Source: a virus. From it: 42,472 bases of DNA. The stretch spans positions 1 to 42,472 of IMG/VR virus record IMGVR_UViG_3300022220_000009; one strand, given 5' to 3'. This document shows positions 8,432-16,789 of this stretch, piece by piece; the stretch's first letter is position 1, and every line of letters begins with the position of its first letter. The position numbers and the translations under genes were made by a program. The notes under the pieces are model-generated. The model did no database searches, was not told the DNA's origin, and saw nothing but the letters and a program-made list of their open reading frames with translations.

Positions 8432-8650
8432 ATGAAAGTTAAATTTTTGCGAAATGTATCAGCGGCTGGCATTCATTATGAGGCCGGCTCGGAAAGTGAA
8501 CTGCCGGAGAGTCAGGCGAAAACCCTGATCACCATGAATAAGGCCGCAATGTGTATGGAACCGGCTCCTCAGCTTGTTAAACCGGCTGATCAACCCAAAC
8601 CCAAACTGGAAACCCGCAAGGGGGACCGATTCAAGAATAAGGAGAAGTAA
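8432..8650 (+). CDS. Small phage protein downstream of capsid (72 aa)
   Basis: It has a compact N-terminal beta domain (MKVKFLRNVSAAGIHYEAGS followed by LPESQAKTLI), of a type often found after phage capsid genes, and a Pro/Lys-rich charged tail. There is no catalytic motif or membrane segment. It is preceded by CTGAGGTAAC as ribosome binding site and is followed three bases later by the next gene. A virion or assembly role is plausible from position only. Confidence 0.7.
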   Translation: MKVKFLRNVSAAGIHYEAGSESELPESQAKTLITMNKAAMCMEPAPQLVKPADQPKPKLETRKGDRFKNKEK

Positions 8651-8653
8651 ATT

Positions 8654-9091
8654 ATGAATTACCCTGCAAAAGATTTAATCAACGCCCTCGGTGTCTCGAT
8701 GGATGTGGCTTCCCAGGTTTTAACTGCTGACGCGAACGGGGCCGGGGTTGATCTTATTGACCACGAGTCCTGCATGTTTGTCGGTCTGATCGGTGCCAGC
8801 GGCGACACCTTGAGCGGCTCCGTATATCTGGAGCTCGAGATCGAGGAAAGCGTGGACAACTCGACCTGGACGGATGCGGCTGACGCGGATGTCCGTGACG
8901 TTGTAGTCGGCACCAACCCCGGCACCTTCGCTTTGATCGACGATCCTGCAGAGGATGTGTTGGTCTATAAGGCGCAGTATGTCGGAAAAAAACGGTATGC
9001 ACGATGCGTGGTCAACCTCACGGGAACCCACACGAACGGCATCCCGGTTGCAGTCCTGGCCATTCGAGGCGGGAAGACGGAACAGCCATAA
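8654..9091 (+). CDS. Putative virion structural protein (145 aa)
   Basis: A beta-rich protein with NGAGVDLIDHESCMFVGLIGA near residues 28-50, then LELEIEESVDNSTWTDAADAD, a pattern common in phage head-region proteins that compare measured and expected properties of a beta sandwich (ESDDGSTWTDV-type). The strong ribosome binding site GGAG is at 8641-8644. A capsid-decorating or fibre role is possible, based only on its position after the capsid gene. Confidence 0.65.
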   Translation: MNYPAKDLINALGVSMDVASQVLTADANGAGVDLIDHESCMFVGLIGASGDTLSGSVYLELEIEESVDNSTWTDAADADVRDVVVGTNPGTFALIDDPAEDVLVYKAQYVGKKRYARCVVNLTGTHTNGIPVAVLAIRGGKTEQP

Positions 9092-9092
9092 G

Positions 9093-9404
9093 ATGGCCTT
9101 CGTTGAGAGTATGGATTATTTTTTTAATACGGATGACTTCGCCGAGACGGGGATCTATACCCCGTCCGGCGGGTCGCCGGTTAATATCAGCCTTATTTTC
9201 GACGACGAGTCCCAGTTCCAGCGCGTTGATGCGGGTGTGGACATCGAGGCAACGACACCAACTGCTCTCGTTAAATCTTCCGACGTTTCTGGGGTTGCCG
9301 AGGGAGACACTCTGACAATCCGTGGCGTTATTTATACGGTAGTCGGTGCACCGGTAAGAGACAGCAACAACTCAATATATAAGTTACAACTGAAAGGACC
9401 TTAA
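9093..9404 (+). CDS. Head-tail joining protein, gpFII-like (103 aa)
   Basis: The N-terminus FVESMDYFFNTDDFAETGIYT followed by a predicted beta barrel (VNISLIFDDE, GDTLTIRGVIYTVVG) matches the pattern of phage head-tail joining proteins of the lambda FII type, which sit under the connector and bind the tail. ATG 9093 is used because it follows directly after the preceding stop (TAAGATG); the open frame extends further upstream through the preceding gene, which is not expected to be used. Confidence 0.7.
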   Translation: MAFVESMDYFFNTDDFAETGIYTPSGGSPVNISLIFDDESQFQRVDAGVDIEATTPTALVKSSDVSGVAEGDTLTIRGVIYTVVGAPVRDSNNSIYKLQLKGP

Positions 9405-9406
9405 CC

Positions 9407-9769
9407 ATGGTTGGCACAGTGACTTTTCAAAGAAAACAGGCAGGACCCAGGCAAAGAATTGTTTTCGACTGGATTTCAGACGCATCTGGGAACGCAGATG
9501 TTACGACGGGCGCCAAACTCACCGGCGCGGCTGTTCTCGCGATTTTTATACCGGACACGGTTGATGTCCCGACGACCCTTTACGATGTAACTATCACAGA
9601 CGAAGACGGCGTTGACGTGTTGCAGAACCAGGGCCTTGACCGAAGCGTTGCAGTTATTGAAGAGCAGGCGGTCAGCTTCGGAAACGTGTTCAACTCGCTT
9701 TTGACTCTCAACGTTTCAAACGCAGGGAATGCAAAAAAAGGAAAAGTCATTTTAGAAATGGAATTCTAG
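9407..9769 (+). CDS. Hypothetical structural protein (120 aa)
   Basis: It is predicted to be all beta, with VLAIFIPDTVDVPTTLYDVTITDEDGVDVL in the middle and NAKKGKVILEMEF at the C-terminus. It has no Cys, membrane segment or catalytic motif. GAAAGGACC precedes ATG 9407, and the previous stop is two bases upstream. This type of small beta protein appears commonly in connector and neck regions of siphovirus late operons; a specific function is not assigned. Confidence 0.65.
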   Translation: MVGTVTFQRKQAGPRQRIVFDWISDASGNADVTTGAKLTGAAVLAIFIPDTVDVPTTLYDVTITDEDGVDVLQNQGLDRSVAVIEEQAVSFGNVFNSLLTLNVSNAGNAKKGKVILEMEF

Positions 9770-9800
9770 CAAAGGTAGCTACACGCAAAAGGATATGTGA

Positions 9801-11792
9801 ATGAAGTACCTAAACAGCTCGCAAGAACTATACCGTCGCGTAAAGAGAATTTACGACGTTGATCCGAATTTATTACCGGCGCAAGTCAAGACACTTTATG
9901 AGTCTCATTTCGGCGGCGGCGTGACGCCATTTTCTCCAGATCAACTGACGAATATTGTCGGCTTCCTTGACTCAAAATTCGGGATAACCTACAACGGCGT
10001 TGACATGGCAAGCTGGGCGAGCAGGAATGGCCTCCTGGCTGTTGCCGCACAGATCACAGCGTCGGCCCAACCTTTCGTTCAACCGGAAGCCCTTGGAGAT
10101 GCTCCAGGCATCGAGTTTGACGGGTCTGAATTCCTTGAAATCCCCTACCATGCAGACTTGAACACCCAGGAATATACGGTTCTGGTGGTGGGACGTGAAT
10201 TCAGACAAGCGACTTCCGGTTATTATACGACTAACCCCGGCTCATCTGTTAATAGCGGCGGGATGGGCATCTCCACCAACAACACAAGGCTCCTTCGGCA
10301 TTATGTGTCTGATACGGTTACCAATGTAATAACAGAGGTTAGTGGGACCAAGGTCATCAATCAATGGAACGATTTCTACCAATTGAGACGAGCGGACAAT
10401 ACGGCCCAGTCTTTTTCTAATAGCATGGGGATAGCCAGCCCCAGTAAAGCAACGACTCTAGTTTATCCCGGAACTGACGTTATTCGGATTGGCCGAATAT
10501 ACGGCGGAACTGCAGCGCTTGAAATAGTAGGGCAGATTCGCGGAATAATTGTAGTTAAGAGTGAATTAACCGGCGACGATTTGACCAATACCCTCGCATG
10601 GGTCGCAGCCAATTGGCTTAATACCGAATGGACTCAGATCATTTTCTTTGGCCTCAGTACGAACGCCGTTGCCTCCGGGAATACAATCGCCTGTAATGGG
10701 CTGGGTGCTTCCTCGTATTCTGAGGGTGCCATCGGCCATTTGTTCTTGAAAGGTGATGGGGTCGTAGAGTTTACCAGCCAGGGAATAACGTCTGGGACAA
10801 GCCGTAATATAATGGGCTTATCAAGAGACGATCCAGACTTCAATTATACATCGATAGATTTTGGCCTTCAGAATAATGATGCGACTGGCTTCCCGTGGGA
10901 AAATAACAGCGCGAAGACTGACACCGGCGCGGTTTCCATAACCGGTGATCGATGGTCGATTGAAGTCGCTTCAAACGTTGTGACCTATAAAAGGAATGGT
11001 GTCACATGGTATACGTCGCTCAATACCCCGTCATATCCGCTGATTCTTGACTGCTCTATGTTCGGGACAAGAACGGTTGAGATGAGAAACGTTCGGGTGA
11101 AGGGTTCGGGATGGGAAATAAACCCGGAGCGGTATGGAACGGTACTATATCATTTTGACGCGAATTTAAATATTACGTTGAACGGCGCCGACATTTCAGC
11201 TTATGGGGATAGCAGCCTTCGGTTGGAAGATATCTCGATGGGCGTTGCCGCAAACCAACCCTTATACAATTCGGCGGACGCTGACTTCAACGGCCATGCC
11301 TCCTTGGAGTATGACGGCGCAACCGAGTATCTCCAACGGGGAACATTCTTTGCTGGGGCTTATTCTCAACCCCAGACTCAATTCCTTGTTTTCAAGCTTG
11401 CAACTACGACCGGGATCATAAATATCATGGATTCTGGGTCTGGATCAGCAAGACATACGGTTTATGTTGACCCTGGCGGAAAGATTTTAGCATTCGCTGG
11501 GGCATCATCACCAGCCACTCTTGTAGCAGACACAGACACCCATATTATGGTTGTTAAGTGGAATACCGCGACTTCGGTCTTGTACTTAGACGGAGGCACT
11601 GGCGTTGGGTCAAATCTTAGCACCCACCAAATGAATGGATACACCCAAGGCGCCCGTTATGATGGCGCTCAAAATTGCGCGGTCAAGGTAGCCTCGGATA
11701 CCATGATCGACGTTCTCATGACCGACGCCGAGATCAACGAGTATGGAAGTATGTTGGCGACCAAGTATGGAACAACCTGGACCGATATTTAA
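9801..11792 (+). CDS. Large virion protein with lectin-like domains (663 aa)
   Basis: Three beta-sandwich segments can be seen. Residues about 75-270 look like a LamG/concanavalin A-type domain (PGIEFDGSEFLEIPYHADLNTQEYTVLVV, then WNDFYQLRR). Residues about 275-440 resemble the GDGYVEF-type repeat of bacterial surface proteins (FLKGDGVVEF, NIMGLSRDDPDFNYTSIDFGL, YKRNGVTWY). Residues about 450-663 are a second LamG-like domain (FNGHASLEYDGATEYLQRG, ILYLDGG-type segment). The first 50 residues may anchor it. Such domains bind carbohydrate or protein. Position between connector genes and the gpU-like gene suggests a head or neck fibre. GC is lower than its neighbours. Confidence 0.75.
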   Translation: MKYLNSSQELYRRVKRIYDVDPNLLPAQVKTLYESHFGGGVTPFSPDQLTNIVGFLDSKFGITYNGVDMASWASRNGLLAVAAQITASAQPFVQPEALGDAPGIEFDGSEFLEIPYHADLNTQEYTVLVVGREFRQATSGYYTTNPGSSVNSGGMGISTNNTRLLRHYVSDTVTNVITEVSGTKVINQWNDFYQLRRADNTAQSFSNSMGIASPSKATTLVYPGTDVIRIGRIYGGTAALEIVGQIRGIIVVKSELTGDDLTNTLAWVAANWLNTEWTQIIFFGLSTNAVASGNTIACNGLGASSYSEGAIGHLFLKGDGVVEFTSQGITSGTSRNIMGLSRDDPDFNYTSIDFGLQNNDATGFPWENNSAKTDTGAVSITGDRWSIEVASNVVTYKRNGVTWYTSLNTPSYPLILDCSMFGTRTVEMRNVRVKGSGWEINPERYGTVLYHFDANLNITLNGADISAYGDSSLRLEDISMGVAANQPLYNSADADFNGHASLEYDGATEYLQRGTFFAGAYSQPQTQFLVFKLATTTGIINIMDSGSGSARHTVYVDPGGKILAFAGASSPATLVADTDTHIMVVKWNTATSVLYLDGGTGVGSNLSTHQMNGYTQGARYDGAQNCAVKVASDTMIDVLMTDAEINEYGSMLATKYGTTWTDI

Positions 11793-11807
11793 TAAAGGAA
11801 TTTTAAA

Positions 11808-12125
11808 ATGCCGAAAGAAGATTTTTCTTACTTCAAGGGAACATTGCCGCAGTGTCAGGCTTTTATCGGGAAGATGGACTTGGCCATGGGGTATCCGAAT
11901 CCAGACACCTTCACCACCACCTATGCCGTGCCGATTCCGCATGGGAGATCTGCTGCGCAATTCATTGTCCCGCTGAAAGAAGTGCACTCGCCATTGAAAG
12001 GTAGAAAATGGCTTCAAGCAGATTTTGATGGGATCCTGCTTCCGTCTGAGATTGTAAAGATTCGCACAGGCAGGCAGATGAAAGACGAGGGTGGGTTTGA
12101 CTTCGATGATACGGGTGCACCTTAA
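11808..12125 (+). CDS. Hypothetical phage protein (105 aa)
   Basis: An unrecognised soluble protein with a likely beta core (FIVPLKEVHSPLKGRKWLQADFDGILL) and an acidic C-terminus. AAAGGA lies before ATG 11808. It sits 15 bases after the lectin-like gene, in the neck region, so it may be a partner or chaperone of that protein or a neck component. No family was recognised. Confidence 0.55.
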   Translation: MPKEDFSYFKGTLPQCQAFIGKMDLAMGYPNPDTFTTTYAVPIPHGRSAAQFIVPLKEVHSPLKGRKWLQADFDGILLPSEIVKIRTGRQMKDEGGFDFDDTGAP

Positions 12126-12205
12126 TGATTAATCCGCCGTATGTTTTATTCATTTATCATTTCGATTGTTGTCGTTCCTGGCTGTTTCTTTTAGGGGTGA
12201 ATTAA

Positions 12206-12661
12206 TTGGCTGACCTTCTTCGCAAGCAGATCAGGGATGCGGTCGTTACTGCGGTCACCGGCCTGGTTACCACCGGCTCCAATGTATTCCAGAACCGCGT
12301 GCACAACATACCGGACAGCAAACTGCCCTGCATCCTGGTCCAGACCGAGTCAGACTCAATGGAGTTTGACACCCTGACCGAGCCCAGGCGGGAGCGGCAT
12401 GACCTAATTCTGTCCATTGAGGCGGTGGTGAAGGAGGCAAGCGAGACCACGGCGGAGAACACCCTTGACCTGATCTGCAAAGAGGTCGTGATCGCAATGG
12501 ATGTGGCGGCTGGGATTCAGGCTCTGGTTAAAGATTTTCGGCTTGGTTCAACACAGTTCAGCCGGTCTGGTGAAGGTGATCAGCCGATTGTATCGGCACA
12601 GATGTTATGGAGTTTTGAATATCACGTCCTAGAAGGTGTCCCGGACATGGCGTTAAATTAA
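12206..12661 (+). CDS. Tail terminator, gpU-like (151 aa)
   Basis: The tail terminator caps the tail tube and joins it to the head. The pattern fits lambda gpU-like proteins: an N-terminal helix (LLRKQIRDAVVTAVTGLV), ASN-type turn (TTGSNVFQNRVHNI), LPCILVQTESDSMEF, and a C-terminal strand (VSAQMLWSFEYHVLEG). It starts at TTG 12206; GGGGTG lies at good spacing before it. The preceding 80-base gap shows nothing, and the stop overlaps an in-frame ATG of the next ORF. Confidence 0.7.
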   Translation: MADLLRKQIRDAVVTAVTGLVTTGSNVFQNRVHNIPDSKLPCILVQTESDSMEFDTLTEPRRERHDLILSIEAVVKEASETTAENTLDLICKEVVIAMDVAAGIQALVKDFRLGSTQFSRSGEGDQPIVSAQMLWSFEYHVLEGVPDMALN

Positions 12662-12675
12662 TGAGAGGAGAGAAT

Positions 12676-12891
12676 ATGGCAGACAAGCATACAGTTACAC
12701 TTTGGCCGCCGGAGTATGGCGCGGAACCACATGTTCCTATCGAGGTGGATCCCGGCCAGGTGGAACGATACAAATCGAATGATTGGCGGGACCAGGATCC
12801 AAATGCAGTGCCGGACCCGCCCGCAATAAAACGATCCGATAAAAAGGAAAAAGATGCAGAACTTCTTGAAAGCTGTGACACCTCTGATTAA
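12676..12891 (+). CDS. Small hypothetical phage protein (71 aa)
   Basis: A small acidic protein with Pro- and Asp-rich central part (IEVDPGQVERYKSNDWRDQD) and a charged C-terminus. ATG 12676 is preferred over the in-frame ATG at 12661 because GAGGAG precedes it at normal spacing. It overlaps the next small ORF. Function unknown. Confidence 0.5.
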   Translation: MADKHTVTLWPPEYGAEPHVPIEVDPGQVERYKSNDWRDQDPNAVPDPPAIKRSDKKEKDAELLESCDTSD

Positions 12892-12994
12892 GCGGTTCTT
12901 CCCGAACTTCACCGGGAGCATGACGATTCATATACGTTCGGGTGAAATTCTGGAGGTGGAAGAGTTCAAAAGGACAAAGTTTAAAAAGGATTGA
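12854..12994 (+). CDS. Small basic phage protein (46 aa)
   Basis: A short open frame from ATG 12854 to TGA 12992-12994 with AAGGAAAAAG as ribosome binding site. The protein is basic; its middle (GSMTIHIRSGEILEVEEFK) is the beta-hairpin pattern of very small proteins often found between tail terminator and tail tube genes in phages. It overlaps the previous gene by 38 bases in a different frame. Confidence 0.5.
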   Translation: MQNFLKAVTPLIKRFFPNFTGSMTIHIRSGEILEVEEFKRTKFKKD

Positions 12995-13032
12995 TCACAC
13001 TTAAATAAATCAAGAGCCATCCAATGATACGG

Positions 13033-13079
13033 ACGCTCGGCTTCGCAGGCACAACGCCTGCGTGGTCGGGCGTTTTTTT
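13033..13079 (+). terminator. Intrinsic terminator before the tail tube gene
   Basis: CGCAGGC (13044-13050) and GCCTGCG (13056-13062) form a 7-bp stem around ACAAC. It is extended outward by ACGC (13033-13036) / GCGT (13070-13073), with a few internal mismatches, and followed by seven T (13073-13079). It lies between the head and neck genes and the tail tube gene, so it could set the ratio of tail to head transcripts, or be overridden by late antitermination. Confidence 0.75.
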
Positions 13080-13099
13080 ATTAAAAGGAGAAAGAAGTA

Positions 13100-13492
13100 A
13101 TGTCAAACCATAAAGGAAGTGAAGGGACCGTTTTAGTCGGTGCCAATGTAGTGGCGGAAATCAAAGCATGGTCGCTAGATGAATCGGCGAACATCATCGA
13201 CGACACCGAACTGGCCGATGCCTGGAAGACCAAACAAGCTGGGACCAAGGAATGGTCTGGAAACCTCGAATGTTTTTGGGACGAAACCGACACGACCGGC
13301 CAAGGGGCTTTAGATGTGGGCGCCGAGGTCACCTTGAACATGCACCCGGAAGGGAATGTTACGGGTGACACGTTTTACACTGGCCTGGCGGTCATTACCG
13401 GCATCAACCGATCCGGAGGAGTCGATGGAATGGTCGAGGTGTCCTTCAATTTTGAAGGTAACGGAGCCCTGACCGAATCGACGGTTGCTTAA
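13100..13492 (+). CDS. Major tail tube protein (130 aa)
   Basis: Phage tail tube proteins stack as hexameric rings to form the siphovirus tail. The pattern here fits: an N-terminal GSEGTVLVGANVVAEIKAWSLDESANIIDDTELADAWKTKQAG, a WSGNLECFWDETD strand, and a C-terminal VEVSFNFEGNGALT strand. It is short for the family, so it may lack an extra C-terminal domain. The strong AGGAGAAAG ribosome binding site before ATG 13100 and its own upstream terminator suggest high, separately controlled expression. Confidence 0.8.
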   Translation: MSNHKGSEGTVLVGANVVAEIKAWSLDESANIIDDTELADAWKTKQAGTKEWSGNLECFWDETDTTGQGALDVGAEVTLNMHPEGNVTGDTFYTGLAVITGINRSGGVDGMVEVSFNFEGNGALTESTVA

Positions 13493-13519
13493 ACGTAGTT
13501 TATTTATAGAAAGGATCTT

Positions 13520-13882
13520 ATGTCAGACAAAAACAATAAAAGCCCAATCATCCAGGCGGCGGTGGACCATTACCAATCCAAAGGGATTCGGAGCTTTAGA
13601 GTCGAGGAGTGGGAAGTAGAGGGCTCACCTTTGGTTGTCTACCAGAAGCCCATGACCGTGAAGGATAAGGCCGTCTATACCAATGCGCTTAAGAATGACA
13701 GCTATCAGGAAGCCATGGTGGTGTTGATCATGCGCGTGGCATTGAATGCAGACGGGAAAAAGCTGTTCAACATCGGCGACCGCATGTGGCTTGTCAACAA
13801 CGTGGACGAAGAAGTTATTTCGAATATCTTCCTGGAGATTTCAAAACCGTTTGAAGGGCAGGACGAACTCGCGGAAAAGTAG
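13520..13882 (+). CDS. Tail assembly chaperone gpG-like (120 aa)
   Basis: The protein has the pattern of lambda gpG-like chaperones, which coat the tape measure until the tail tube is built: SFRVEEWEVEGSPLVVYQKPMTVKDKAVYTNAL followed by a helical part and an acidic C-terminus. It lies between tail tube and tape measure, exactly where gpG is expected. It ends with GGAAAAG then TAG, a slippery sequence for a -1 frameshift into the next reading frame. Confidence 0.85.
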   Translation: MSDKNNKSPIIQAAVDHYQSKGIRSFRVEEWEVEGSPLVVYQKPMTVKDKAVYTNALKNDSYQEAMVVLIMRVALNADGKKLFNIGDRMWLVNNVDEEVISNIFLEISKPFEGQDELAEK

Positions 13883-14028
13883 CATCGGACCCGGAGATTT
13901 TTTTCCAGTTCTTTCTAGCTGAACAACTGGGAAAGACGCTTGACGAAATAGGTGAGCTGACCGTGTCCGAGTATGAAGGTTGGGCCGCCTATTTCGAAGA
14001 GAAAAACAGAAAGATGAAGGGCAAGTAA
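13520..14028 (+). CDS. Frameshifted chaperone gpGT-like (about 169 aa)
   Basis: The zero frame reads G GAA AAG TAG at 13873-13882. A -1 slip at GGAAAAG continues as VASDPEIFFQFFLAEQLG and ends at TAA 14026-14028. The extension FFQFFLAEQLGKTLDEIGEL...EYEGWAAYFEEK is the typical gpT tail of gpGT proteins, and there is no start codon with a ribosome binding site for it alone. The Lys tRNA can re-pair AAG to AAA, and Glu GAA to GGA by wobble. Lambda uses GGGAAAG in the same place. The TAA overlaps the tape measure start. Confidence 0.75.
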
Positions 14029-16175
14029 TGGCGTTCGGAAACCCAAAAGCACAAATTGAAATCACTGCGAAAAATAAAACGCAGACTGCTTTCAGGCAAG
14101 TAACCCGAGATTTGGGCCGGATGACATCTGGCATCAGGGGCGTATTGGGACCCCTGGCTCTGCTCGGAGCATCCACCGCTTTCGTTGCATTCGGGCGCAA
14201 TACCCTTAAAGCTGCGGACGATATCGGAAAGTTTGCTGACCGCATCGGCATCACCACCACCGCACTCCAAAAATACCGTTTCGCCTTTGACCTGGCGGGT
14301 GTCTCTCAAGAGGAAACCGACAAGGGTCTGTTGACGTTTTCCAAGCGGATCGGTGAGGCCCGTGCAGGCACCGGTGCCATGGTGGACACCCTCAGGAAAC
14401 TAAACCCCGAGCTCTTAAAATCTATCGTCAATTCGAAGTCCGAAGCCGATGCCTTGGAGTTGATTTTCAAGGGCATGGGCAAAGCCAAATCCGCAGCCGA
14501 AAAAAACGCAATCGCAAACTCTGCCCTGGGTCGTGCCGGTGTCAAGATGACCGCCGCTTTCAAGAAAGGGTCGCAGGCTTTTTTTGATGCTACGCGCGAG
14601 GCCGAGCGCCTGGGGCTGGTGATCGATGAAAAGCTGATCCGGAATGCTGAAAAACTCAACGACGATTTTACCCGTGCAAGTGGAATCATAGGAACTCAGC
14701 TCAGAAGTGCGTTTTTAGAACTGGCGCCTGAAATAAACAGCGCTGTTTTAGAGCTGACTTCTTTCGTTACCGAGTTGAATAATGTCAGCAAGCTCACCGA
14801 TAAATTACTCAATGATCAGTCTCTCGGAGCAGCTTTTGGACGCGTCCAGGACCAGGTCCAAGATTTAAATGAAAAGCTAAAGGCAAACCAGGACAGTATT
14901 TTCTCGGGCTTATTCACTCAGTTAAACAAAGAGATCGAAGAAGAGCTTGAGATTCTCGAAATAATCAAAAAAGCGATTATCGATACCGTCCGCGCTGGCG
15001 GGAAAATATCAGGTGAGGTTGTTAAGCCCCAAGGCAGGAGAGAGGGGACGGCGACCATTGGAACGTCACTTGCTCGTATTAACGACGGCAGGCTCCATGA
15101 CAGTCGTTTCGCAAACCAGCTCCCCGATATTACTCAAAAAGAAAAGGACCTGCTGGCCGTTGAGTTGCGGCGCTTGGGTGTACTGAGAGAGATTACCCGG
15201 ACCGGATTCTCGCCCGAGATTAAGCGGCACCTGGATGATATTGACTCGCAAGTAAATGAGTTTGACCTCGAAAAGCTTAGCGTATTGCAGGCCGAAAGGG
15301 CCAAAGCCGAGTTCTTAATCAAAGAAGGGTTGATCGACGCAAGCCAGCAGTTCCCAGACCTCCCCATCGAGGAAACGGAACGATTTAATAGGGCGCTGGC
15401 TGACGAGGTTCGTGTTTTTGAGCTCCTGAAAGACCCCTTGGACGAAGCGGCCAGGCTGCATAATCTCCTGGAGGATCAATTGCTTTCAGGGTCCATCACG
15501 TCTCAAGAATACGCGGACGCTGTCAAGCGCCTGTACGAAGAGTTTGGGGTGGTCACTGATACCGTTGACCCTGTGCTCGCGGCTCTTGACAGCATCAAGA
15601 GCGGCCTGGAATCCAATTTCACGGACGTGATTTTTGATGCAACCCAGGGCATCGGCTCCCTGGCCGAGGGCGCGACTGCAGCCGTTGATCTTATTTTAAA
15701 AGAAATGATCCGCCTGCAGGTGGTCAAGCCCCTTTTGAATTCAATATTCGGAGGGTCTGGATCAAGCGGCGGGTTGTTTGGTACTGCCTTGTCGTTGGCA
15801 GGCGCATTCTTCTCCGGAGGTACATCGACTGTGGCCACAGCATTCGCCGCAAGAGAGGCGGGCGCTGCCATCGGATCATTCGGCCCTGGTTTCGCCTCTG
15901 GCGGCTCGTTCGAGGTTGGCGGTGGTGGAGGCAGAGACAAAACGCAAGTTGGCTTTATGGCCACAAAGGGAGAACGGGTGACTGTAGAGACCCCTGCTCA
16001 ACAGCGCGGAAGCAAGGGCATTGTGATTCATATGGACTTGCGCGGGTCGAATGGCGACGCGGCGATAGAAGCGGCAGTTAATCGTGGGCTTCGCCAGGCG
16101 GGGCCGAGATTCGTAAACGCTTCGGTTAAAGCCATCAAAGACGGTCGCAGCCGTGATCCTCAATTTTTTGGGTGA
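14028..16175 (+). CDS. Tape measure protein (715 aa)
   Basis: The tape measure sets tail length and is ejected first on infection. The N-terminus has helical heptad-like regions (TAKNKTQTAFRQVTRDLGRM), a hydrophobic segment (GVLGPLALLGASTAFVAFG), and the common LKAADDIGKFADRIGITTTALQKY motif. The C-terminus carries hydrophobic stretches, then FASGGSFEVGGGGGRDKTQVGFMATKGERV, typical of lambda gpH-type tape measures. At about 0.15 nm per residue it would give a tail of roughly 105 nm. ATG 14028 overlaps the gpGT stop. Confidence 0.9.
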   Translation: MAFGNPKAQIEITAKNKTQTAFRQVTRDLGRMTSGIRGVLGPLALLGASTAFVAFGRNTLKAADDIGKFADRIGITTTALQKYRFAFDLAGVSQEETDKGLLTFSKRIGEARAGTGAMVDTLRKLNPELLKSIVNSKSEADALELIFKGMGKAKSAAEKNAIANSALGRAGVKMTAAFKKGSQAFFDATREAERLGLVIDEKLIRNAEKLNDDFTRASGIIGTQLRSAFLELAPEINSAVLELTSFVTELNNVSKLTDKLLNDQSLGAAFGRVQDQVQDLNEKLKANQDSIFSGLFTQLNKEIEEELEILEIIKKAIIDTVRAGGKISGEVVKPQGRREGTATIGTSLARINDGRLHDSRFANQLPDITQKEKDLLAVELRRLGVLREITRTGFSPEIKRHLDDIDSQVNEFDLEKLSVLQAERAKAEFLIKEGLIDASQQFPDLPIEETERFNRALADEVRVFELLKDPLDEAARLHNLLEDQLLSGSITSQEYADAVKRLYEEFGVVTDTVDPVLAALDSIKSGLESNFTDVIFDATQGIGSLAEGATAAVDLILKEMIRLQVVKPLLNSIFGGSGSSGGLFGTALSLAGAFFSGGTSTVATAFAAREAGAAIGSFGPGFASGGSFEVGGGGGRDKTQVGFMATKGERVTVETPAQQRGSKGIVIHMDLRGSNGDAAIEAAVNRGLRQAGPRFVNASVKAIKDGRSRDPQFFG

Positions 16176-16180
16176 TTTGA

Positions 16181-16789
16181 ATGTCAATCAGCTATCCACT
16201 CAGCCTGCCAACCAACAAAGGTTTTGCGAACGTCGTCATTACTCCGCGCAGCGTGGTGGGAGCGGTCATCTCAGGATTCACCGGAGAGCAGCAGGTCCAG
16301 CCTCACCCGGGCCAGCTTTTTGGGATGGATGTCGAAATGCCCCCCATGCAACGGGCGGACGCCGAGGAATGGATCACTTTTCTGCTCAGTCTTAACGGGC
16401 GCGAGGGAACATTTTTAGCAGGCGATCCTAATGCTGCGACTGCTCGCGGTGTGGCCACGGGGACGCCACAAGTTAATGGTGCAAGCCAGACGGGAAGGGT
16501 TTTGGTTACCGACGGCTGGACCATATCCACCACAGGGATTTTGCTTGCGGGCGACATGATCCAGATCGGAGCCCGTCTGCATAAAAACTTAAAAGACGTC
16601 AACAGCGACGGCGGCGGCAACGCCACTCTGGATATCTGGCCCGCTCTACGCGAGTCACCGGCAGACAATGCCAGCATTATCACGGCCAACACGGTTGGGG
16701 TATTCCGCCTGGCATCGAGCGAAATGCCGTACAGCATCGGTGAGGCTCAGTTTTACGGCATCAGTTTTTCTGCCATCGAGGCCCTGTGA
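16181..16789 (+). CDS. Distal tail protein-like (202 aa)
   Basis: The sequence fits a widespread phage tail protein found directly after the tape measure: YPLSLPTNKGFANVVITPRSVVGAV, PPMQRADAEEWITFLLSLNGREGTFLAGDP, GTPQVNGASQTG and a C-terminal ISFSAIEAL. It is taken as the distal tail or baseplate ring component linking tube and tip. The stop overlaps the GTG start of the next gene. Confidence 0.75.
   Translation: MSISYPLSLPTNKGFANVVITPRSVVGAVISGFTGEQQVQPHPGQLFGMDVEMPPMQRADAEEWITFLLSLNGREGTFLAGDPNAATARGVATGTPQVNGASQTGRVLVTDGWTISTTGILLAGDMIQIGARLHKNLKDVNSDGGGNATLDIWPALRESPADNASIITANTVGVFRLASSEMPYSIGEAQFYGISFSAIEAL

Noticed and set aside
8016-8432. Leftward 138-aa frame
   Set aside because: Antisense to the capsid gene, no ribosome site and composition of a shadow frame.
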